NCBI RefSeq assembly: GCF_017833415.1
Contig: NZ_JAFICC010000016.1
Coordinates: 1 to 64,000, forward strand
DNA: 64,000 bases
Reading direction: 5' to 3'
Origin: Flavobacterium sp. 1355
GTDB taxonomy: Bacteria > Bacteroidota > Bacteroidia > Flavobacteriales > Flavobacteriaceae
Below the pieces are notes generated by a model, which saw nothing but the letters and a program-made list of their open reading frames with translations, had not been told where the DNA came from and did not search any database. The position numbers were made by a program, and so were the translations under genes. Below are positions 59,314 to 64,000 of this stretch, piece by piece (position 1 is the stretch's first letter; every line of letters starts with the position of its first letter).

Positions 59314-59886
59314 ATGTCAGTAAAAATTAGATTACAAAGACACGGTAAAAAAGGAAAACCTTTTTACTGGGTTGTAGCTGCAGATGCACGCTCAAAAAGA
59401 GATGGTAAATACTTAGAGAAAATCGGTACTTACAATCCAAACACAAACCCGGCAACTGTTGAGTTAAACCTTGACAACGCAGTTAAATGGTTACACAATG
59501 GTGCACAACCAACTGATACTGCCAGAGCAATTCTTTCTTACAAAGGTGCTTTGTTGAAACACCACCTTGATGGAGGTATCCGTAAAGGAGCCTTGACTCA
59601 AGAACAAGCTGATGCAAAATTAGCTGCTTGGTTAGAAGCTAAAGCTGGAAAAGTTGATGCTAAAAAAGAAGGTTTAACAAAAGCGCAAGCTGATGCTAAA
59701 GCTAAAGCTTTTAAAGCAGAACAAGAAGTTAACGCTAAACGTTTAGCTGCTGCAGCTCAGGCTGAAGCTGATGCTATCGCTGCTGCAACTCCTGCAGTTG
59801 AAGAAGAAGTTGCTGAAGTTGAAGCGGAAGCTGCTACTGAAGAAGCTCCTGCAGCTGAAGAGAATAACGAAACAACTGAAGCATAA
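59314..59886 (+). CDS. rpsP: 30S ribosomal protein S16 with Ala/Glu-rich tail
   Basis: A 190-residue protein. The first 80 residues are canonical S16 (KIRLQRHGKKGKPFYWVVAA, then YNPNTNPATVELNLD). The remaining 110 residues, absent from E. coli S16, are an Ala/Lys/Glu-rich helix with AEADAIAAATPAVEEE and an acidic end. Such tails are found in S16 of Bacteroidota. Promoter at 59257. First gene of rpsP-rimM, ahead of the four-helix-bundle gene. Confidence 0.95.
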   Translation: MSVKIRLQRHGKKGKPFYWVVAADARSKRDGKYLEKIGTYNPNTNPATVELNLDNAVKWLHNGAQPTDTARAILSYKGALLKHHLDGGIRKGALTQEQADAKLAAWLEAKAGKVDAKKEGLTKAQADAKAKAFKAEQEVNAKRLAAAAQAEADAIAAATPAVEEEVAEVEAEAATEEAPAAEENNETTEA

Positions 59887-59901
59887 TTTTATTTAGCGGT
59901 A

Positions 59902-60426
59902 ATGCGTAAAGAAGAATGTTTTTATTTAGGTAAAATCGCTAAAAAATTTAGTTTCAAAGGTGAAGTTCTGGCTTATTTAGACACGGACGAACCTGAGTTA
60001 TACGAAAATCTGGAATCAGTGTTTGTTGAATGCAACAAACACCTGGTTCCTTTTTTTATTGAAAAAAGTTCTCTGCATAAAAACGATTTTCTTAGAATTC
60101 GTTTTGAAGACATGAATACTGAAGAAGAAGCAGATGCAATTATTGGCAATGCTATTTATCTTCCTTTAACGATGTTGCCAAAACTTTCCGGCAACAAGTT
60201 TTATTTCCACGAAGTTATTGGTTTTGAAATCGAAGACCAGCGCTTAGGCGTTTTCGGAAAAATTGCAGCTGTTAACGACACTACTGCTCAACCTCTTTTT
60301 GAAGTTTTGAATGGCGAAGTTGAAATGTTAATTCCGATGATCGATCATTTCCTTGTGAAAATTGACCGTGAGAATAAAAAAGTAATCATGAACTTGCCAG
60401 AAGGGCTTGTTGAGATGTACCTTTAA
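59902..60426 (+). CDS. rimM: 16S rRNA processing protein RimM
   Basis: A 174-residue assembly factor that helps the 30S head mature around S19. The N-terminal beta-barrel has YLGKIAKKFSFKGEVLAYLD, and the C-terminal PRC-barrel has FYFHEVIGFEIEDQ and a VEMLIPMIDHFLVKID strand. It starts 15 bases after rpsP. In many bacteria trmD and rplS follow; here a four-helix-bundle gene and then trmN6 do instead. Confidence 0.94.
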   Translation: MRKEECFYLGKIAKKFSFKGEVLAYLDTDEPELYENLESVFVECNKHLVPFFIEKSSLHKNDFLRIRFEDMNTEEEADAIIGNAIYLPLTMLPKLSGNKFYFHEVIGFEIEDQRLGVFGKIAAVNDTTAQPLFEVLNGEVEMLIPMIDHFLVKIDRENKKVIMNLPEGLVEMYL

Positions 60427-61032
60427 TTAAAATTCCAAAAATTTTTAAATTTCAAATTCCAATACGAGGAGTTATTTTCTTAAAATATTTTTAAAAGAAA
60501 AAACTTTCAAAACAAATATAATTTCTATTTTTAAACTCTATTTATTGAATTTAGAATTTTAAAATATTGGATTTACACTATGACTAAACCCTACGATTTA
60601 GAGGAAAGGACTTTCTTGTTTGCAAAAGAGTGTCGAGCATACATTAGAACTTTATCTAAAACAACATCAAATATTGAAGATGGAAAACAATTAATAAGAT
60701 CTTCGGGTTCTGTTGGAGCGAATTATATTGAAGCGAATGAAAAACTTGGAGACAAAGATTTAATATTTAGACTTAAAATATCCCGAAAAGAGGCCAAAGA
60801 ATCTAAATTTTGGTTGAGATTACTACACGAATTAAATCCCGATCAAAGAATACTTTCAGATTCATTAATATTCGAAGTCGAAGAATTAAGAAAGATTCTG
60901 TCGGCAATAATCACCAAAACTTCAAAATAAATATTGAATTTTTAATCTTACTTTTGCAATTCTAATTACTCCATTTACATTTGAAATTTTCTTCTTTCAA
61001 ATTGGAATTTGGAATTTTAAAAATTTGGGATT
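60427..61032. repeat. AATTCC-word arms flanking the four-helix-bundle gene
   Basis: TAAAATTCCAAAAATTTTTA and AAATTTCAAATTCCAA (60428-60463) on the left match, as complements, TTGGAATTTGGAATTTTAAA AATTT (61002-61026) on the right. The arms bracket the gene at 60580-60930. Similar words occur at 52137-52165. Confidence 0.5.
60580..60930 (+). CDS. four-helix-bundle protein (23S rRNA intervening-sequence protein family)
   Basis: A 116-residue all-helical protein of the family first found inside 23S rRNA intervening sequences (TIGR02436), related in fold to Avd of diversity-generating retroelements. Signatures are the motif SSGSVGANYIEANE near residue 46, then LKISRKEAKESKFWLRLLHE, and a final helix EVEELRKILSAIITK. 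No 23S gene is here. It lies between rimM and trmN6, bracketed by complementary repeats. It binds nucleic acid in related proteins; the role here is unknown. Confidence 0.88.
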   Translation: MTKPYDLEERTFLFAKECRAYIRTLSKTTSNIEDGKQLIRSSGSVGANYIEANEKLGDKDLIFRLKISRKEAKESKFWLRLLHELNPDQRILSDSLIFEVEELRKILSAIITKTSK

Positions 61033-61038
61033 TATAAT

Positions 61039-61746
61039 ATGTTTCAATTTAAGCAATTCTCTATTCAACAAGATAAAACCGCTATGAAAGTCGGAACTGA
61101 TGGTGTTTTATTAGGTGCGTGGGCTCCAATAGATCACAATCCGTTTAGTATTTTAGATATTGGTGCCGGAACTGGAATCATTGCTTTAATGCTTGCTCAA
61201 CGTACTCATGCGGAACAAATTGATGGTCTTGAAATTGATGAGGATGCTTATGAACAAGCAGTCGATAATTTTGAAAATTCGCCTTGGGGAGAACGTTTAT
61301 TTTGTTTTCATGCCGGCTTAGATGAGTTTATTGATGAACCCGAAGATGAGTATGATTTGATTGTTTCCAATCCCCCTTTTTATGCCGAAGATTATAAAAC
61401 AGAAAACGATCAGCGTGATTTAGCACGTTTTCAGGACGCAATGCCTTTTGAAGAGTTAATTGAAGTTGCAGATTTATTACTTTCTGAAAACGGAATATTC
61501 GCTTTAATTATTCCTTTTAAAGAAGAAGAAAAATTTATCGCTCTAGCGAAAGAATCTGAACTATATCCGATAAAAATTACACGAGTAAAAGGAACTCCAA
61601 AATCTGAGATCAAGCGCACTTTACTGGCTTTTAGCCGAAATAAAACTTCTGAAATTGAAATCGATGAACTAATTATCGAAATTGACAGGCATGTTTATAC
61701 TCCTGAATATATTGAATTGACAAAGGAATTTTATTTGAAGATGTAA
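61039..61746 (+). CDS. tRNA1(Val) (adenine37-N6)-methyltransferase family
   Basis: A 235-residue SAM-dependent enzyme of the TrmN6/YfiC type. SAM-binding motif I is ILDIGAGTGIIALMLAQ, and the acidic motif is IDGLEIDEDAYEQA. The N6-adenine catalytic motif is the NPPF of LIVSNPPFYAED. The N-terminal FQFKQFSIQQDKTAMKVGTDG block is the usual start. It modifies A37 of tRNA-Val in E. coli. Placed after rimM, it fits an RNA-maturation operon. A very strong terminator follows. Confidence 0.9.
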   Translation: MFQFKQFSIQQDKTAMKVGTDGVLLGAWAPIDHNPFSILDIGAGTGIIALMLAQRTHAEQIDGLEIDEDAYEQAVDNFENSPWGERLFCFHAGLDEFIDEPEDEYDLIVSNPPFYAEDYKTENDQRDLARFQDAMPFEELIEVADLLLSENGIFALIIPFKEEEKFIALAKESELYPIKITRVKGTPKSEIKRTLLAFSRNKTSEIEIDELIIEIDRHVYTPEYIELTKEFYLKM

Positions 61747-61753
61747 AAAAAAT

Positions 61754-61786
61754 ATCTTTGTCAAAGTTTGAAACTTTGACAAAGAT
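61754..61786. terminator. strong bidirectional terminator
   Basis: Perfect 15-bp stem ATCTTTGTCAAAGTT/AACTTTGACAAAGAT with a three-base loop, between convergent genes. Confidence 0.92.
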
Positions 61787-61796
61787 TTAAATTGTT

Positions 61797-63449
61797 TTAT
61801 TTTCCATTTTTAGCAAAAATAATTGCTCTTTCCAAAACTTCATCTCGACCTTGCTGAATACCTAAAATGGTTGGTTTTACTACAATATCAGGTACAATAC
61901 CTATTCGCTGTGTTTCTTTTTTGTTGGGATAAAAAACGCCATAACAAGTAAACGAAGTATAAAATCCTTTAATGATCGGAAATCCATAATTTGCTCCATC
62001 TGCACCTCCTGTCTGACTTCCTATTACTTTAACTTTTGGAGCAGTTTGCAAACTCATCGCATTAAATTCTGCGTGGCTCACTGCTTTTTCATTTATTAAA
62101 ACAATTACTTTTCCTTTGTAATATTCTGGATTATTTTTACCACACTTTAGAATTTCATTTCTCCACAAATAACGTCCTGGATAACTTACATCTGGATCTA
62201 AGAATTTAACAAACTCCTTAGGCTCAGAATTTAGCCAGTCCGAAATAGCAAACATAACATCATGCGGACGTTCACGATTATCAAAAATAATAGCATTTGT
62301 ATTATTAAGTGCAGAGATCAAAGCAGGGACATCACTTTCTTCTAATGCATCATAATTAACATAGCCAATATTATCCTCTAAAATTTTCCATTTTTCTCTA
62401 TCTGGAAACTGAATTTTTAAGTCTTGATATTTATAACGATTTATTGATTTTAACGCTGTTTTTCCATCACGGACAAACTCTACTTCAACAGAGGATGTTT
62501 TTCCATTAAAAATTGTCCAATAGGCATTCTTTAGTACAGACGGTTCATTTGATCCTTCAACATATTTTCTATTTTCTTTTAATAGTTGAGCAATAGTTTT
62601 TCCATCAACTTTTGTAACTACATCACCTACTTTTAAATCATTTATTTTTCCTAATGAATCGTTTTTTAAACTTACTATAATTGCTTTTTCATCTATAATT
62701 TTGACATCAGCCGGAATAAATTTATCTCCAAAATATTCAAATAATTGAGACATCTGAGTTGATGCATGTGTATCATTCAGTTTTATTGAAATCTCACGCA
62801 TTGCCAAAACAAAATCTTTCTCAGATTCCGGAGCATCAAATCTTGGAAGCATTTTAATTAATACTTTATCCCAATTTTCATCCATTTGATATTTGTACGG
62901 AAAGAAGTATTCTATATAATTCCAATATCTAAACAATGCAAGAAGACGTAAATTTTTATCCGTCCACTTAAAATCGGCGTATTTTATCTCATTATTAAAC
63001 TGCAGCGGCACTTTTCCACTATTCAATTCGTAATCAACATAAAACTGCTTTCCCTGAATTCTGTTTTCTTCAATAAATTTTAATTTTTTGGAAAGTGATT
63101 TAGAGAATAATTCATTTTTTGAAAACCAGGACAAATCAAAATTTTTATCGAAATATTCTATTTTTGAAGCTGATTTAGGAGATGTATAATTTTTAACTTC
63201 TCCTAAAGAAACAATCCAGTTTTCAATTATTAAGGAATATGCTTCTGCAGTTTTTGCTTCTTCTACTTTTGGTAAAATTTGAAACAATTGCTCATCCCAG
63301 TTTTTACTTCCATCTACGACATTTGGGTGATAATATTTTAAAAATCCCCAAACTTTACAGGTTACAGCGAGCTTTTGGGTTTCGGTTATGGGTTTTGAAA
63401 ATGCATTTTGAAATACTAAAATAAGGATAAGAAACAAAGTTTTCTTCAT
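61797..63449 (-). CDS. S41-family serine peptidase (CtpA/tricorn type), exported
   Basis: A 550-residue exported protease: signal peptide (TLFLILILVFQNAFS), a helical N-terminal region, a PDZ-like domain (about 260-310, LKVGDVVTKVDGKTIA), then the S41 core. There, FDNRERPHDV, VLINEKAVSHAEFNAMSLQ and GSQTGGADGAN surround the Ser/Lys catalytic region. The catalytic Ser is probably that of AVSHAEF. It lies just downstream of a HlyD exporter subunit gene and may mature an exported peptide. This is inferred from neighbourhood only. Confidence 0.88.
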   Translation of the reverse strand: MKKTLFLILILVFQNAFSKPITETQKLAVTCKVWGFLKYYHPNVVDGSKNWDEQLFQILPKVEEAKTAEAYSLIIENWIVSLGEVKNYTSPKSASKIEYFDKNFDLSWFSKNELFSKSLSKKLKFIEENRIQGKQFYVDYELNSGKVPLQFNNEIKYADFKWTDKNLRLLALFRYWNYIEYFFPYKYQMDENWDKVLIKMLPRFDAPESEKDFVLAMREISIKLNDTHASTQMSQLFEYFGDKFIPADVKIIDEKAIIVSLKNDSLGKINDLKVGDVVTKVDGKTIAQLLKENRKYVEGSNEPSVLKNAYWTIFNGKTSSVEVEFVRDGKTALKSINRYKYQDLKIQFPDREKWKILEDNIGYVNYDALEESDVPALISALNNTNAIIFDNRERPHDVMFAISDWLNSEPKEFVKFLDPDVSYPGRYLWRNEILKCGKNNPEYYKGKVIVLINEKAVSHAEFNAMSLQTAPKVKVIGSQTGGADGANYGFPIIKGFYTSFTCYGVFYPNKKETQRIGIVPDIVVKPTILGIQQGRDEVLERAIIFAKNGK

Positions 63450-63490
63450 TAGAAAATGGTTTTTGGTTGTTAAATAGTTATAGTTATTTT

Positions 63491-64000
63491 TTAAACCTGT
63501 TCAAAAATACTTTTAAACTGATATAAGATTCTTTCGAGTAATCGTAAATCTTCAGTTACGATTTCGGCACTTCCTTTCATTTCCTGCTGGAAAATAATTT
63601 GTTTTTTATACGATGTTTCCAGTCCGTTTGGCAGTGCAACATCCAATAACAGATTTCCATCCTTATCAGGAACTAAAGAAATATTACGGATTTTGCCGTA
63701 TAACACACCAAATTCCCTATCCGGAAAATTCGAAAGTCTTATATTTACTCGTTGTCCCACTTTTATTTTTCCGGAATTTAATGCCGGAGCTTTTACTTTT
63801 CCAACAAAACCATTTCTGGCATCGGGAACTATCGAAAAAACATTATCACCAGAATTTATCGTTTGGTTTTCTGTCCATACCTGCAAAAAAGTTACGACAC
63901 CGCTAACGGATGATTTTAGTGTATAATTAAGTTCCCAGTCTTTTATCACTTTTTTTAGCTGATAAAAGGACTGAGCCATATTTCTCCCAAGGTTAACCTC
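63491..64000 (-). CDS. HlyD-family secretion protein, C-terminal part (cut by window edge)
   Basis: The frame is open to the right edge, seven codons (EVNLGRN) beyond the first ATG at 63979, so the gene begins outside. The visible 169 residues hold the end of the coiled coil, a half lipoyl segment (LKSSVSGVVTFLQVWTENQ) and the barrel domain (VKAPALNSGKIKVGQRVNIR). This is the adaptor class used with peptidase-containing ABC exporters of bacteriocin-like peptides. The partner transporter would lie beyond 64000. Confidence 0.85.
   Translation of the reverse strand, partial: EVNLGRNMAQSFYQLKKVIKDWELNYTLKSSVSGVVTFLQVWTENQTINSGDNVFSIVPDARNGFVGKVKAPALNSGKIKVGQRVNIRLSNFPDREFGVLYGKIRNISLVPDKDGNLLLDVALPNGLETSYKKQIIFQQEMKGSAEIVTEDLRLLERILYQFKSIFEQV

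Overview
This window is chromosomal DNA from a member of the Bacteroidota, most likely Flavobacterium or a close relative. The support is: low GC and A/T-rich gaps; promoters of the TTG-N19-TAnnTTTG type used by Flavobacteriia (best seen before both tRNA-Asp genes and before leuC); weak Shine-Dalgarno signals; many Cys-lipidated lipoproteins; TonB/SusC-type receptor architecture; a MurF-Alr fusion; and a 1510-residue DnaE that carries its own proofreading exonuclease.

Layout. 1-5.7 kb: small accessory genes (XRE regulator plus membrane protein, small paralogous protein), a HAD phosphatase, two identical tRNA-Asp genes each with its own promoter and terminator, a GIY-YIG gene remnant, a DUF58 protein and two lipoproteins. 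5.9-8.7 kb: a LytTR response regulator overlapping a TPR histidine kinase. 9-12.1 kb: thioredoxin and an AsmA-like protein. 12.3-15.6 kb: an A/T-rich accessory island with an XRE regulator overlapping a PD-(D/E)XK nuclease/Schlafen-type (DUF2075) helicase, flanked by unrecognised small genes. 15.7-21.8 kb: ribosome hibernation factor, HGQPGHRCD-repeat lipoprotein, SnoaL-like protein, Amt, TrmB, LysE-like exporter, alkyltransferase-like protein. 22-29.6 kb: an NtrC-type response regulator and its kinase, divergent from a HlyD/ABC/FtsX operon that has a sigma-54-like promoter and a phased GTTC/GAAC array upstream. 30-34 kb: Mrp, NifU-like and ferredoxin genes (Fe-S metabolism) and a family of two-cysteine lipoproteins. 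34-38 kb: asd, mscL, murF-alr. 38-47.4 kb: membrane and barrel proteins, a His-rich protein plus TonB receptor, prolyl oligopeptidase, Gfo/Idh oxidoreductase. 47.6-52.1 kb: dnaE. 52.7-58 kb: leuC-leuD-leuA/cimA-like-leuB. 58-64 kb: RRM protein, lipoprotein, rpsP-rimM-(four-helix-bundle gene)-trmN6, then an S41 protease and the cut-off end of a HlyD exporter subunit.

The most unusual overall feature is the load of intergenic palindromes: roughly twenty 60-160 bp inverted repeats in at least five sequence families, placed in nearly every longer gap, inside the leu gene cluster, over a stop codon, and apparently at the break point of the GIY-YIG gene. The best candidate for an undescribed system is the XRE/nuclease-helicase pair at 12.8-15.0 kb. 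The best regulatory finds are the sigma-54/enhancer region at 24.8-24.9 kb and the 20-bp-period direct repeat before the LytTR regulator. No transposase, integrase, CRISPR array or rRNA was seen.
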